DNA of 64,000 nucleotides from Anagrus nilaparvatae (GCA_022575985.1 JAKSXM010000014.1:2170001-2234000); one strand, 5' to 3'. Numbered from the stretch's first letter, positions 1 to 12,600 are shown. Program-made: numbers and translations. Notes: generated by a model from the letters alone, not told the origin.

Positions 1-560
1 TAAAGTTTTTTTATGCCCTTTTTTTAAATGCGTAATATTTTAGGACTCGTGAGGGCTATAATATTTTTAGGTACTGAATTGCATGCTAAAATATCTCTAA
101 CTATTTGACCTTGTTATTGTTTTAAGCAAAAAATTTTATGTATCGCGAAATTTGCAAATTTCCCGAAAAAAAATTGAAAAACCACTTTATTTTAAAATTG
201 AAAAATATTAATATATTCAGGTAGTTAGGAATATTTTATTTCTAAAATTAGAACGTAAAAATTTTCTTTAACCTCAGAAAACCTGAGATATAGCAAAATT
301 AATTGTTTAAACTATAATAAAAAAATATTTTTTTTTCTACTGCCTACTTCGTAATTAAAAATTGTCATATTTATTTATTTTAAATGTACTTAAGGTTGTA
401 ATTTAATTTTTGACCTTTTTTTTTAATTTTTATCCCCTTCTCCTTTCTATTAATTGCAATTAATTTATCAATTTATTTTTTTATAATTATTATTATTATT
501 ATTATTAACTAATTTAAGTAATTTACAAAATAAGTAAAATAAATAAATGAATCCATAATT
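1..560 (+). repeat. Left TIR of copy 1 (partial)
   Basis: AT-rich sequence that is the reverse complement of about 8640-9200 with a few percent mismatch. It is also essentially identical, inverted, to about 29720-30280. The inner edge lies near the (ATT)n run at about 490-510. The match to the distant copy is better than the match to its own partner TIR. Confidence 0.8.
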
Positions 561-1080
561 ATTTTTCTTGGGCAATCTTGGTTTTCCCAGGTACATATAA
601 AATAAATCATTTATTAACAGATATACTAATTAAAAAAACAAATTATTTACTGTTAAAATTGAATAAGATAATAATGCATCAAAATTATTTTTATCTAGTT
701 TTCTTTTTGTTTATTTTTTACGTTTTTCGTTATTATTATATAATTTGGTTTTGGAAAATCCATTCTTTATCTACCTTCTTTAATAATCTTTATTTAAGGT
801 CTTAGATTATAAAGTAAAATAAAATTATTAATTTCCTATACTTTAATCAAATTATGGCATGTTATCTATTGAAAAAAAAAATTATTTTCTTTTGATAACA
901 GAGTTGAATTTCCTTTGATAACAGAGTAACTTGTAGCTGTGAAAAAATGTATCAGAATTATTTTATTCTTTTACGGAGTTGCATTGTTTTTTGTCTGTAG
1001 TGCATTTTATACCGTAAATCGTTCTCAATAAATTTCACAAGTTATAAATGGTAAAAAAATTTTTTAAAGTCATGCTTTTA
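561..1080. other. AT-rich subterminal stretch, no gene
   Basis: The DNA between the TIR and the 3' end of the LINE. A short open frame at 578-805 is low-complexity and has no recognisable motif. The stretch is repeated inverted at about 29200-29720. I see no gene or RNA here. Confidence 0.5.
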
Positions 1081-1658
1081 CCCATTATTATTATTATTAA
1101 TCAGTTTATTTTGCCATGACAAAAATTAGTACACTCTTTTACAATTGTTTTATAAGTTAATACAATATAATAAAAATTCTTTAAAATACAATAATTCAAA
1201 TTGAAATAAATTAAAAGTCAACAACAATCTGTCAGTAGTAAATAGTTAAAATTAATAAACGAATTTAAAATATATATAACAATTACTATAACGTCAATAA
1301 AATTATAAGTTAATAAATAACAAGTCAATAGTAATATTTAATTTAATAGTAAATAATATATAGTCAATAAATTAATAAATTAATAAAGTAAAATTAAGTG
1401 AATTAATTAAATAAAGTAAATTAATGGTCATTTATTGTCCAAACTAAATAAATATGATTTAATACTTTTTTTGAACTGTGTGAATGAGGGGAGATCACGT
1501 ATGCATGGTGGTATCATATTCCAAAATTTGGCATATTTGACTTGAAAAGAGTGCAAACGCTAATTATGTATAACAGAGGGTATATCCAGATCTTTACGGG
1601 GTCCACGAGATGGCCTGTCATTTTTATATAGTTTAAATAGTGGTAAAAGAAATGGGGG

Positions 1659-4250
1659 TTATTTCATACGTATTATTTTATACATAGTCAACGATGCAAA
1701 ATAGTTCGTGCGAGTAGTTATTTGCATCCATTTAAGTCGTCTTCTGTAAGGCGTGATGTGTTCCTGCCATTTTAATCCAAAGATATACCTAATACTTGTA
1801 TTAGAAAGCCTCTGAAGCTGGTCACCCAATTGTTTAGAGATATCAGAGTAGATGACACTACAATAATCCAATTGTGGCATTACTAATGACTCAACTAGAC
1901 GTTTACGGAGAGATTGAGAGGTGCAGGGTCTAATGATCCGAAGGCCATAAAGTACCCTATTCACTTTTTTGGTGACTTGTTGAATTTGAGAACGCCAGGA
2001 GAGGGTATTATCAAGTATAACACCTAGGCAGGTAACTTGCTCCACAAATGGAATACAATCACCATTCATATTGATGTTTATTTTTGGTATATCTAGCTTG
2101 TTAAATGTTTTTAAGGTTTTACAGGAACCAAAAACAATAGCCTTGGTCTTTTTTATATTTAATGATAAGCTATTTGATTCTGCCCATGACACCACTATTT
2201 TTGCTGACTTAGATTATTTTGTATGCCCTGCTCAATTAGATGCGTTGGGGTTTGGATCATCGGCATACAGTAGCCTAAAAGTATTATGCTCAACCAAGTG
2301 ATCCTTTAGATCATTAATGTATATAAAAAACAGGAGCGGACCAAGTACTGAGCCTTGAGGCACTCCTATGTTTGTATCACGATAAGACGAAGAGGATACT
2401 TTGGAAGCAACACACATGGAACGTCCGCTCAAGTATGACCAGAACCAGGTTAATGATGATCTTGAAAAGCCAATCACCTGAAGTTTTCGAAGAAGCTTGG
2501 ATGGTGAAACATTGTCAAATGCCTTAGAAAAGTCAAACTGTAATAACAGAGTGGCTAGCTTCTTTTTCTTGCCCAGGCGTATATCATCAGTTAATTTAAT
2601 TAAAGCAGACTGAGTGCTGTGGTGTTTACGAAAGCCAGTCTGGTATATGTCTAAAACTTTTCTTTTAGTCAAGAAGCCCACCACCTGATCATGAGCAAGC
2701 TTTTCCAAGACCTTCGACAAGAAGCATAAGAGAGATTTAGGGCGAAAATCAGAAGGAGTCGATGGTATAGGGACTTTTTTGATCGCCAGAATTCTGGACT
2801 TTTTCCATTCCGATGGGAAAATACCCTTAGAAAGGGAGGCATTAAATAATTTGGTGAGATGCAAAGCTATTGTTGGAAGTGACTTAGCTATGATACTTTG
2901 CGCCTGCGAACTAAAATGAGACACAGCCAGGATAACATCATTTATGGACACTTCTTTGAAAACGAAGCCTTCTGGTGAAGAACTGTTGATGATATTTAAC
3001 GGCAAGGAGGAATCCTCAGTAGGAGAGATGGAGATGTTTGAAAGAAACGAATTGAGTTCCTCCGGTGAAAACCCGTGAAGGGCATCATTTACTTTTGGAA
3101 TGAGTTCAAGACTCTTCATCTCTTTCCAGAAATCTTTGTTAGCATCAAGAGTGCCACATATGCGATTATGCATATAGGAGCAACGAGCATTCTCAGGCTG
3201 CTCTTCATATTCATTAGCAAGCAATAAAAACTCTTTTAAAAATCTTTTAGAGCCTGTTCTGTGATACCTTCTACTAGTGGCGTCACGCTTTGATTTTAAT
3301 AAGCGAAGTTCTGAGTTGAGCCAAGAAAATCTAGTTTTTTCAGGTCTTAAGGTTTTATCTGGGGCAAGTATGTCAATAGCACTATGTATATTGTTTGTCA
3401 ATGTCAAGAGACCCTGCTCAATGTCAAAGTCATTTGTCTCAGGAGAGAAAGTTCTCCAGTCAAGTTTGGTCAGGTAATTGTTCAAATTATGAGCTGTTAT
3501 TGTATTAATAGCCTTGTATTTGATCGGTAAATTAGGAGGCTCAGGATAGAATATTTCAATGGTGACTGAGATAATATCATGTCTACTTGGAAAATTTGGA
3601 AGATGGCGATCAAAGCTTAATACAGTATCACATTTGTCAACAAAAATAGTGTCTATCCAGGTATCTTTGTCATCTGTGTGATGTGATGGACCAGTATTTA
3701 TTAATTTAACTGATAAGTCACTCATGAGAGTATCTAAAAAACGCGTGTCACAGTCATTAGTGTTCAGTATATCAGCATTCCAGTCACCAATTATGACCTT
3801 ATGGCTGTAGTCTGAAATGTGTAGGCGTAACGAGTCAATGAATGTACGATCTGAACTAATATTTACATCAGGGGGACGATATACAAGAGCTATTAATGTT
3901 GGTATAGAATTACCCTGCCAGATAGAGCATAGCAGAAATTCAGGTCTGAGAGGTTTACCAGTTTTCGAAGAACACAATATCTTGGCCTTAAAATTCTCTT
4001 TAATATATAAGAGAACTCCACCACCATGAGTATTGCGATCTTGCCTAAATGTACTATAACCTGGTATATTTATGATACTGTCACTGACATCTGACCCAAG
4101 TCTGGATTCAGCAATACCAAATACATGATATGAATCATTATTAGTCAAAAAATCACGAATCTGCCATACATGCTTCTTTAGTGAAGATGCATTCAGAAAC
4201 CCAACTTTTAATGAAGGACTATTGGATGCAGAATCATTGTTTCCTAGTCA
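1659..4250 (-). pseudogene. LINE ORF2: endonuclease-reverse transcriptase (broken), copy 1
   Basis: This ORF encodes the protein that nicks the target and copies LINE RNA. The 638-residue open part (4148 to 2232) starts with an APE-type endonuclease: IAESRL near the start, GGVLLYIK, the GDWNAD motif near residue 122 and a SRHDII motif near residue 190. RT motifs follow: QFDFSKAFDNV, GVPQGSVLGPLLF and LLYADD. Just after YADD the frame is lost, with stops at about 2230. Coding resumes in a second open frame (2195 to 1659) carrying the RT thumb-like C-terminus (SLNIKKTKAIVFGS, LGVILDNTLSW). Endonuclease-like sequence extends upstream of the first ATG to about 4250. The protein is defective, and copy 2 has the same lesions. 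Confidence 0.85.
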
Positions 4251-6027
4251 TGCTGAATTATATGTTATAGAAGTGTTCACCCTATTAATATGTTGGTTAC
4301 GAAATGGACTAAGAGTATTTCTTATGTTAGGGGAAATATGTGTAAAGATAGCATTCAGGTCAGAAACTGACTTTACTGTATATGCCCGCGTTCTATTTCT
4401 CCATCTAACCAGGAAGTCACCACTGCTATGCCAGACTTTGAAACCTAATCTCTGAGCAGTTTCCTTAATAAATATATATTGATTACGGGCAGTCGATGTT
4501 AATACTTCATTAATAAAAATTTTTTTTATCTGGCAAGGCAGTAGCAACCTCCGAATTTAAGGTGGATAAGTCAATGTCTTTTGTTGTAAGATAGTTAAGA
4601 GTTTTCTTTGTACGCATCACTAATTGAACCAGTTCAGAATTTTTTAAAGTTATGATAAAAGAGGGGAATTCAGTTGTTATTTTTTGGTTGTGTGAAGTGG
4701 ATGATTTAGGAAGAGCAAATTGTACCCTAGTTATGTCTGATCGATTGAAATAAGGAAGTACCATTTTTAAGACTGAAAAAGCTATACAATGTAAATTATT
4801 ATCATTATTAATTTTCATAAAACCCGGAATGAAAAGCTCCCTTCTCTCAATCGAAACATCATTTTGTTTATCATTGACAGATAATGGGGCAGAAGGTGTA
4901 ATTGTCTGAGTGACAGGTAATTTTTGGTACTTATTGCTGTATGTGTTACTAGATTTATTAACAGGACTAGAATGACTATTATTATTATCACAGTTATTTC
5001 TACTATTATTTATATCACGATTATTTATTACGTCAAGATTGTTGTTAAAATTAAAATTATTTGAAATAAAATTAGATTCTAAATTAGATAAATTAATATT
5101 ATTTTCTAAGCTATTATTATTTAATTAAATTTTTTAACGTCTGGTCATGTAAATGGTTTATGATAATGAAAAACGACCTTTTCCAGACAATTATTTTATA
5201 TTACATATTTTATTTTTCTTTTTTCCTATATTTTGAGCATAATACATTATTATAGATCCCTGAAGAGGAGCAATATATTATGCTCGAAATATAGGAAAAA
5301 AGAAAAATAAAATAATATAAAATAATTTTCTGGAAAAGGTCGTTTTTCATTATCATAAACCATTATTATTATTAAAAAGAGTGTTACTTTGAGATTTATA
5401 ATTGTTGTCTGGCTTCTTCTTGATATTTGTTGTTGGTAATTCTGCTGTGAATGTAGAAAAACTGAATGAATTCTGCATGAAATGTACAAGGTCATTCAAA
5501 CTTTGATTTTCTTGTTTGAGGAAATTAATCATAGTATTGTTGTTTGTACATTTCAGTTGTAGTTCTTGAAGCGATTTAGTAATTGTGTCAAACTGTTGTT
5601 GAAAATTCACATGAGATGGAAGAGAGCATATATTTACATCATTTGAAGTGTCTGATTTTCTCTCAGAAATTGATTTTAAGTCCAAGCGTCTGGATTTTAA
5701 TGTGGCGGAGTGAGATAGTCGAGCTTTTAAAGAGCTGCTACTGGTAGAAGGCGTGCCTTTATTGTTAGTATAAACCCTCCCTTTTTGGGCGGAGTTTACG
5801 CCTATATTCTTCTCCTTCTTGACTGTACTAACCCTCTTTTCCTTTTTATTATTACTGTTACCAGTAGGTATACACTTTGCACAGTTTAGTGATTGACTGC
5901 CAGGTGTCGGTATAGCACATTTCCTATGTAGATATTTACCACATGTAGAACACTTGTGCAAAGGGTAACTCTTTATTTTGGGCTGATTGCAGATAATACA
6001 GAGTTCTTTTGCTTGCATTGATGTCAT
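4248..6027 (-). pseudogene. LINE ORF1 with PHD-like finger (interrupted), copy 1
   Basis: This is the RNA-binding companion protein of the LINE. The likely start is the ATG at 6027 (MTSMQAKELC), which avoids a hydrophobic in-frame extension from 6126. The first 50 residues hold a PHD-like C2-C2-HC-C2 cluster (CIIC, CSTCGKYLHRKC, CAKC). A polar linker and a likely coiled-coil segment follow. The frame is then broken by the foldback at 5152-5364. Beyond it an Asn-rich stretch and an RRM-like region continue (4818-4510). A frameshift in an A/T run near 4540 leads into the C-terminal part (4547-4248; RNQYIFIKETAQRLGFKVW, FLVRWRNR). Such a basic C-terminal domain is usual for CR1-type ORF1. It cannot make one intact protein. 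Confidence 0.75.
5152..5364. repeat. 213-bp foldback/MITE-like palindrome inside LINE ORF1, copy 1
   Basis: A long hairpin. AATGGTTTATGATAATG at the left end is the exact reverse complement of the right end, and the arms of about 95 bp pair almost throughout around a short centre (about 5255-5265). It separates the two halves of ORF1, so it is an insertion. No clear target duplication can be separated from the ATT-rich flank. Confidence 0.8.
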
Positions 6028-6180
6028 AATAATCCCGCCAAAAATAAGAACAACAAAAATGATGTATAAAGATGTATATGTATATGTATATATATATGCG
6101 CGAATGTATTCTTTAGTAAAATGCATTAATGCATTGTATATATGAATGTTTTACCGTATGCTATTATGATGACACTAGAG

Positions 6181-6580
6181 CGGCGGTAGCAGATGTTTAG
6201 GTCGAGGTGAAATTTTAAGTTTGTATATATATTATATTGCCTTTGATAAAAAAAAAAGTTTCAACTTCTATATGTTGACTGTGTGTGTAATGAGACTACA
6301 GTACGTCGTATTCTTGAGTGCATAAATAAAGGAATATCCTACAATGACTAGATGCACTTATTAATCTTATTGTTCACTTGATAGCACATATAATTTCACA
6401 AATTATTATATATTATAGAATAATTAAAAAACACTATCTTATTTGAAAACAGAATTAAATGAGGAGCAGTAATTTTAATCGACCTCTTGCCGCGCGCGCC
6501 TTCGATATCCCCCTCAATATACCGCGCATCCTCGGTATACCCATGATGAAAATCGGTATCGAATTTGCTTACTGTGTTCG
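6181..6580. other. Transposon DNA upstream of the transposase, no gene
   Basis: AT-rich DNA ending in a small GC-richer patch (about 6480-6560, CGCGCGCGCC and GGTATACC). It may hold the promoter or 5' leader of the transposase. No defined signal is recognisable beyond that. Confidence 0.4.
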
Positions 6581-7872
6581 ATGAAGACCAAAGTAATGGT
6601 GGAAATTAAGACTGCTTTGAAAAATAAATTAAATAATTTTATTAATATTGATTATGAGAATGCTCGTCTTCCTTGTGTCTTATGTTCGACGTGTAAACGA
6701 AAATTATTTCGTTACCAAAAAGTTGAAAAAAATTATAATTTTCAAGTGATTAATTTTAATAAATTTGTTGAGTCTCAGATTAGAACTCAACCCACAGAAA
6801 CTTGTATGTGTTATTTCTGTGAACTTGCGAGAACGCCAAAGACAGGAAATTTTGCAAAGCGTCAGTTTTTGCCAAAAAAAGTTAAAAAATCAAAAAATGT
6901 AAGAACTTGTATAAAATAAAATTCAAAAAAAAAATAAATTTAACTTTAAATCAATCCGAAAAGGAGCAGCTTATCTTAAAAATAATAAAATCTGATTTTA
7001 AGAAAACTTCCACTAAATCAGAAATAAGAATACCATTGAAGCAATTACATGGAAATAAATTAAATCTCTTAATTAATAATAAACCATCAAAAAAAAAAAC
7101 ACGTGTAATAACAGCTAATGATATAAGTAAAGTAAGAGCAAAATTTAATTTAAGTCTGAGAAAAACACGCGGTATTCTTAAGTCAGTTCGAGTACTTACA
7201 GAAAATAGGAAATTAACTAAACCAGGTTTAACTAACAAATTGATTTCTAATAATCATATTGTTGATAATTATTTTGAAATAAAAAATTTGGATTTTATGA
7301 GGGTGAAGTCCAAAGTAGAAAACATTGTTCCTGAAACTGTGATTTTTTGCAAAGATTTATCCGAATTTATAGAATTTATCGTTCAAAAAAGAAATTCATC
7401 GAACTATAATCTGAAATTCGGTATTGAAGGAGAAGGAAGTTTTCTAAAAATATGTCTTTGAATTCAATGTGCTGCAGAACTATTAACCTCTTCTAAAAAA
7501 CGTAAACGTCTAAAATATAAAAATGGGATTGATTTAGAGCCAATTTTCAAAGAATCGGGAGTCAAGAAATTATTTATCATTGCTATCTCTCAGAGCACAA
7601 ATAACAAATTATGGTGAAAAAATAGATACGTTTAAAGCAATTTATTTAAAATTATATATATCAATAACTCCTAAAGTTCACTCTGTGTTTTTCCATGTTA
7701 GATTTTTGTGAAAAGTACAATACTGGCTTAGGCTAGTTTAGTGAGCAGGCAATGGAGTCTGTTCACTACGACTTTAACTCAGTATGGCAAAGACATAAAG
7801 TTTTTAAAGATTATCCACAATATGAAAACAGACTAATGCAAGCTATTTGCGAATATAATATTTCTCATAACT
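6581..7872 (+). pseudogene. Transposase-like gene, copy 1 (frameshift, stop and internal deletion)
   Basis: This is the probable transposase of the long-TIR element. The first open part (6581-6919) has a Cys-rich N-terminus with paired cysteines (CVLCSTC, CMCYFC) suggesting zinc binding. A frameshift in an A-run near 6910 leads to the second part (6907-7461), which is basic and then has FGIEGEGSFLKICL; a conserved Asp appears replaced by Glu here. After an in-frame TGA at 7459 the frame continues to about 7600 (KKLFIIAISQST). There the sequence jumps to a C-terminal block (7605-7872) containing SITPKVHSVFFH and SEQAMESVH, the latter a plausible catalytic-Glu helix. The middle of the protein is absent here but survives in copy 2. 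I recall related uncharacterised repeat proteins in other invertebrates but cannot name the superfamily. Confidence 0.6.
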
Positions 7873-8103
7873 AAAAAAAATTTTTTGTGTTTTTTTTGTC
7901 AACTTTTGCTATTAAATAAACTAGTTGCATAGAAATATTTTTAATGTTTTTAGATAATAATATCAGATGTTAAACTAAATTATAAATTTGAAAGCAAATA
8001 CAAGATAATATTTATTTACAATAATTCATTATTTTATAATAAATGGAATTAAAAGTGTACAATGCATATCAAATTAAACTTAAGTTAATCATTTATCTAT
8101 TGA

Positions 8104-8568
8104 TGATACAGTAGAGCACACATTTTTCGAATGTGTGCGCTACTCGGAGGGGCGCCCGCCCTTCCCGATTTGGAGGCCGGAGACGGTGGTCCCGGAAATG
8201 CTACGGAGTTCCGAAAACTGGAACAAAGTAGCAGAGTACGTAAGGACCACCTTGTTGAAGAAGAAGGAGGAGGGCTTTCTATCGTAGAGAGCTCTCCTGC
8301 CCCTAGGTAGGGGGGAAGGCAGCGGCCAGCTGCCTAGGCTGCGCGTCCCAAACTGAAGTTATACCTGAAAAGGGAGTTCCGGTTTGGGACAAACAAGCGC
8401 GGGGGGTTTAAAGTGTGTTTATCCAGTAAGAATCTGGGGCGTAGCTGGCGACCGCATTCGCCGGTAGTCTCCCAGTTGTACACTTTGTACAACTGGGCGG
8501 TCATGGAAATTTGCGGGTCTTTAAGGCCCGCAAACACTCCATGGCTGATGCAAGATTCACATATTTCC

Positions 8569-8602
<34 letters not shown>
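8104..8602 (+). mobile_element. R1-like LINE 3' end with poly(A), 5'-truncated
   Basis: A GC-rich insert in AT-rich surroundings ending in about 30 A (8572-8601). It begins inside the C-terminal coding region of an R1-clade-type ORF2 (DTVEHTFFECVRYSE), continues in broken frames to about 8290, then a structured 3' UTR. Three strong hairpins lie there: 8345-8353/8382-8390, the 12-bp stem at 8471-8497, and 8510-8517/8527-8534. Poly(A) and 5' truncation are typical of target-primed reverse transcription. It is absent from copy 2, whose corresponding region is missing. Confidence 0.7.
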
Positions 8603-8605
<3 letters not shown>

Positions 8606-8639
8606 TTATTTATTTACTTATCTCATATTTACTTTGTAA

Positions 8640-9340
8640 TAAAATAAATATCAAATAAAAATTATTTTGTAAAATAATTAAATTAATTAATAATAATAAT
8701 AATAATAATAATAATTAAAAATAAATAAATTAATAAATTAATTGTAATTATTTGAAGGGGGAGGGGATAAAAACTAAAAAAGTTAGTCAAAAAATTGAAT
8801 TACAACCTTAAGTACATTAAAAATAAATAAATATGACAATATTTAATTACTAAGTAGGCAGTAGAAAAAAAAATATTTTTTTATTATAGTTTAAACAATT
8901 AATTTTGCTATATCTCATGTTTTCTGAGGTTAAAGAAAATTTTTACGTTCTAATTTTAAAAATAAAATATTACTAACTATCTGAATATATTAATATTTTT
9001 TAATTTTAAAATAAAGTAGTTTTGCAATTTTTTTTCGGGAAATTTGCAAATTTCGCGATATATAAAATTTTTTGCTTAAAACAATAACAAGGTCAAATAG
9101 TTAGAGATATTTTAGCATGCAATTCAGTACCTAAAAATATTATAGCCCTTACGAGTCCTGAAATATTACGCATTTAAAAAAAGGGCATAAAAAAACTTTA
9201 AAGTGATTTTTTACATAAACTGCTCTACGATTTTTTTTTTTGGTCTCAAAATAATCAGTAGACATGTACCTAACATATCCTGCAATTTTTTTTCGTGTGC
9301 AAAAAATTTTATTCAAAACTCATTCAGGACCGGCGTGACA
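8640..9340 (-). repeat. Right TIR of copy 1
   Basis: Inverted match to 1-560, extended to 9340 by comparison with the outer tip of copy 2 (30281-30421). The tip ends ...CATTCAGGACCGGCGTGAC at about 9339. It is several percent diverged from the left TIR, which dates the element itself as older than the arm duplication. Confidence 0.8.
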
Positions 9341-9614
9341 TTTATACTGTTTCTTTTATATGGAATCATTTTCTTTTTTATTATTAATAAATTTATATTT
9401 TCAATTACATAAATAAACTTTATATTATTTAAAAGTCCTTTATCCATCTGCATGTGGCCCTCGTATATATGTGAGTTAATGTACACACACATATTCTAAT
9501 ACATGTAAATCCCCCCGTATTATAATTGTTATTAAACCTTTATTTAACAATTTGTTTATTGATTGCATATTATTTTTATTGATTTTAATTAATTAATAAT
9601 AAATAAGTTGTTAC
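9341..9614. other. Short AT-rich gap, nothing recognised
   Basis: Sequence between the transposon tip and the first recognisable gypsy protease residues. No LTR or primer-binding site for the gypsy pol fragment is visible here, so that fragment is 5'-truncated. Confidence 0.4.
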
Positions 9615-12600
9615 AAAAATAAATTTCCAATTCAAGAATCAGGGCTGATAGGAAACAAGTTTTTAGAAGGCAACAAGGTAAAACTATATTTTGACGAACG
9701 CTGTTTATTGCTTCAAGTACAAAAATACCCCTTCCAGTCAAATAACGAGATATTAAAAATTACATCAGAAGAGGTGATGGTAGAGGCAGGTGAAGACAAG
9801 TACGATTGTATAATTCAGTTAGTAATAGTAAGAGAACAGGTTAAAAGAAAAAAATCTCCTACTCTAGTGGTCGATGAAAACGCTACAGAAGCGGTAATAA
9901 ATAAAATACCTATGTTGGAAAATTTCACTAGCAGAGATCCTGTATTGGTCGACGAAAAAGCTACAGAAGTGGTTACAAATAAAATATCCGTGTTTGAAAA
10001 TTTTTCCAGCAGGGATCCTGTAGTGGACGATGAATAAACTTCAAAAGTGGTTATAAATCAAGTACCGGGTTGGAAAATTTTTCAAGCAGAGATCCAGTAG
10101 TGGTCGATGAAAAAACAACAGAAGTGGCTTTGAATAAAATTCCCGTGTTGGAGAATTTTTCAACCTGGATATCAATAAAAATCCTGTGGTAAAAGATGGA
10201 AATACTGCAGAGATTATAGAGTGTATGAATTTTATTGTAATTAATTTTGTAGTAATAGTAAAATTACTCAATTGTATAATGTGGTGGATAATTTTTCTTA
10301 CTATGTACCAAATAATTAATAGCAAAACTAGTTTAAAAAAAAATTATGTAGTAAATAACGTAAATAATGCAGTTGAAAATAAAAGTGTTGTATATAATAA
10401 TGCAAAATGTAATGAAATAAAGTTAAAGTTTTATAATAAAAATAATTCTAGGCATAAAAACTGGCACCAAGCAGATCGTTCAGGCAAGCCACAAGGCAGT
10501 TTGAGAGCAAGAAGGACAAAAAATGAAAAAAAAAAGCAATAGAGAAAGTATTAATGAAAGAGAAATTAAGAAAGAAGAGGATTTATGTATAGAACATCTT
10601 GATATATTAGAGGAGTTAGTAAATGAATCATTGATTACTAAAAAGTAAATTATAAAAATGATTTTATGGTAATTATTAATAATTTAGTAAATGAGATCAA
10701 TCAGTGTAAGATACATAAATTTATTGAGCCATTTGATAATTTAAATACTGTCATTGAAATGGATAAATTACAAAATAATATGCAATTTTTAGAACTAACC
10801 ACGGTGGTAATAAATGAAGTTAGAAAAGAGTTAAATAGTAGTGAAAGAATCCTGTACTTGGAGCTAACGCCTGAACAAACAGTCGATAAGGCTAAGGAAT
10901 TATCAAATCTAGGCCATTTAAATGATGAGGATAAGAAAATCGTTCGGAAAATTCTGGAAGAAAATGCAAACGTATTTCAATCAGAGTAACCTTTATCTTT
11001 TGCAAATGTTTTCCAGCATAGAATTTTTACTGTTGATGAGGTACTAATTACTTGTAGATTGTATAAAATTTTACATTTATTAGCAGAAGAGTTAAAAGAG
11101 CAGTTAAATAAGCTGTTGGCAGAACATATAATCACACCATCACACTCATCTTACAGCCACCCAATAATGTTGGTAACAAAGAAACCAAACAACCAGGAAA
11201 TAGTTAAACATAGCTTAGTTTTCGATTTGAGGTGATTCAATGATAAAACTGTTTTTGACCAATATACATTACCAAATTTATTTAATTTTCTGGAGAACAT
11301 AAATGGGTCAAAGTAAATCTGCTCGCTTGAACTTAGTTTGGTTTCCATCAAATCCTAATATATAAAAAGGAAAGGCATAAAACTGCATTTGCTACTATAA
11401 ATGGGCTATATGAGTACAATAAGGTACTATTTGGTGCTAAGAATAGTCCTTGTAGTTTTATGCAACTGATCCAAATGCTATTTAGGAACCTAGAAGGAGT
11501 AATAGCATATATGATTTCCTGATACATGCTAAGACGCTAGAAAAACTGTTAGAATTGGTAAAAGAAGTAATGAGTTGCTTAAGAAAAGCCAATCTAAAAA
11601 TGCTGCCAGAAAAATGCTTCTTTTTACAAGCTGAAGTTACTTATTTAGGTATTGTCATTTCCAAGGATGGAGTAAAACCAAATCCAAAGAAACTTGAAGC
11701 AGTCGAAATGTTTTCTTTACCAAGTACATCTAAAAATCTTAACCAATTTTTAGAAATTACATCTTATTAGAGGAGGCATATACCACAGTTCGCTAAAATT
11801 GCTAAACCACTTATATCTTTACTTAAAAAGGATCAAGATTTTATTTGGTGTGATAAGGCTCAAGAAGCATTTGAAATATTAAAAGAAAATTTTGTGTTCC
11901 AATTCTGCAATATCTAGATTATAGCCACGAATTTATCCTTACAACGGATGCTAGCGAAGTGGCTTTAGGTTTCTCAAGGTGAAATAGGTAAAGATTTGCC
12001 AATTGCTTATGCTTGAAGGATTCTAAATGATGCAGAGCAGAAATATTCAGTAACTGACCAAGAGGCACTTGCTGTAGTATGGGGTTTTGAAAATTTTAGA
12101 CCTTATTTATATGGTAAGAAATTTTATTTAGTAAGTGATCATAGAGCATTCAGTTTTATGCAGTCAAAAAATGAACCAAACTCACAAGTGGCTCGATTGA
12201 GATTAGGAATAACAGACTACGAATACTAGTTTATTTTTAAAGACGGAGCAAGCAACGTTAACTCAGATGCACTTTCAAGAAATCCAGTGTTGTTTTTCGA
12301 AGCTGTGCCGGTAAGTGTATCTTATATATACTTTTCAGGAAGAAGAAATAACGCAACCTAGGAAAAAGCGTTTACTAACACTTAGAACTAGAATGTAAAC
12401 TAGAGGAGGGGCACAATATTTAAAATATCAAGAGGCAATCCAAGCATTAATGCCTAGCAGAAGAAAGAAACGAGAAATACAAGTAAAAGAAAGAGAAACC
12501 CAAGCTGAGAGCAAAAGTGAAAACGGAGCTGGAGGAGAAACAGGTACCAATGAACTTATAAATAATACTTTCGATTTTAATTCTGAAGTAGTAGAAGATG

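Larger units (their letters stand above)
1083..6180 (-). mobile_element. CR1/Jockey-like LINE, copy 1 (nested)
   Basis: A non-LTR retrotransposon read on the minus strand. The 3' end is an ATT/AAT microsatellite at about 1085-1100. Next comes ORF2 (endonuclease plus reverse transcriptase), then ORF1 with an N-terminal PHD-like zinc finger. The PHD-type ORF1 and the simple-repeat tail suggest the CR1/L2/Jockey side of LINEs, but the clade cannot be fixed here. It lies inside the long-TIR transposon and is repeated with the same defects in copy 2, so it inserted before the duplication. The 5' edge near 6180 is approximate and I did not find a target-site duplication. Confidence 0.8.
1..9340 (+). 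mobile_element. Long-TIR DNA transposon, copy 1 (left tip outside window)
   Basis: A composite DNA transposon bounded by TIRs of about 700 bp. The left TIR (1 to about 560) is the reverse complement of about 8640-9200, and the right TIR runs on to about 9340, ending ...GGACCGGCGTGAC. Comparison with copy 2, whose outer tip ends at 30421, shows that roughly 140 bp of the left tip lies before base 1. Inside are a CR1-like LINE on the minus strand, a broken transposase-like gene on the plus strand, and an R1-like LINE 3' end. No target-site duplication can be read because one end is missing. The superfamily is not recognised. Long TIRs together with a Cys-rich, DDE-like protein make a cut-and-paste element likely; this is inference. 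Confidence 0.75.
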
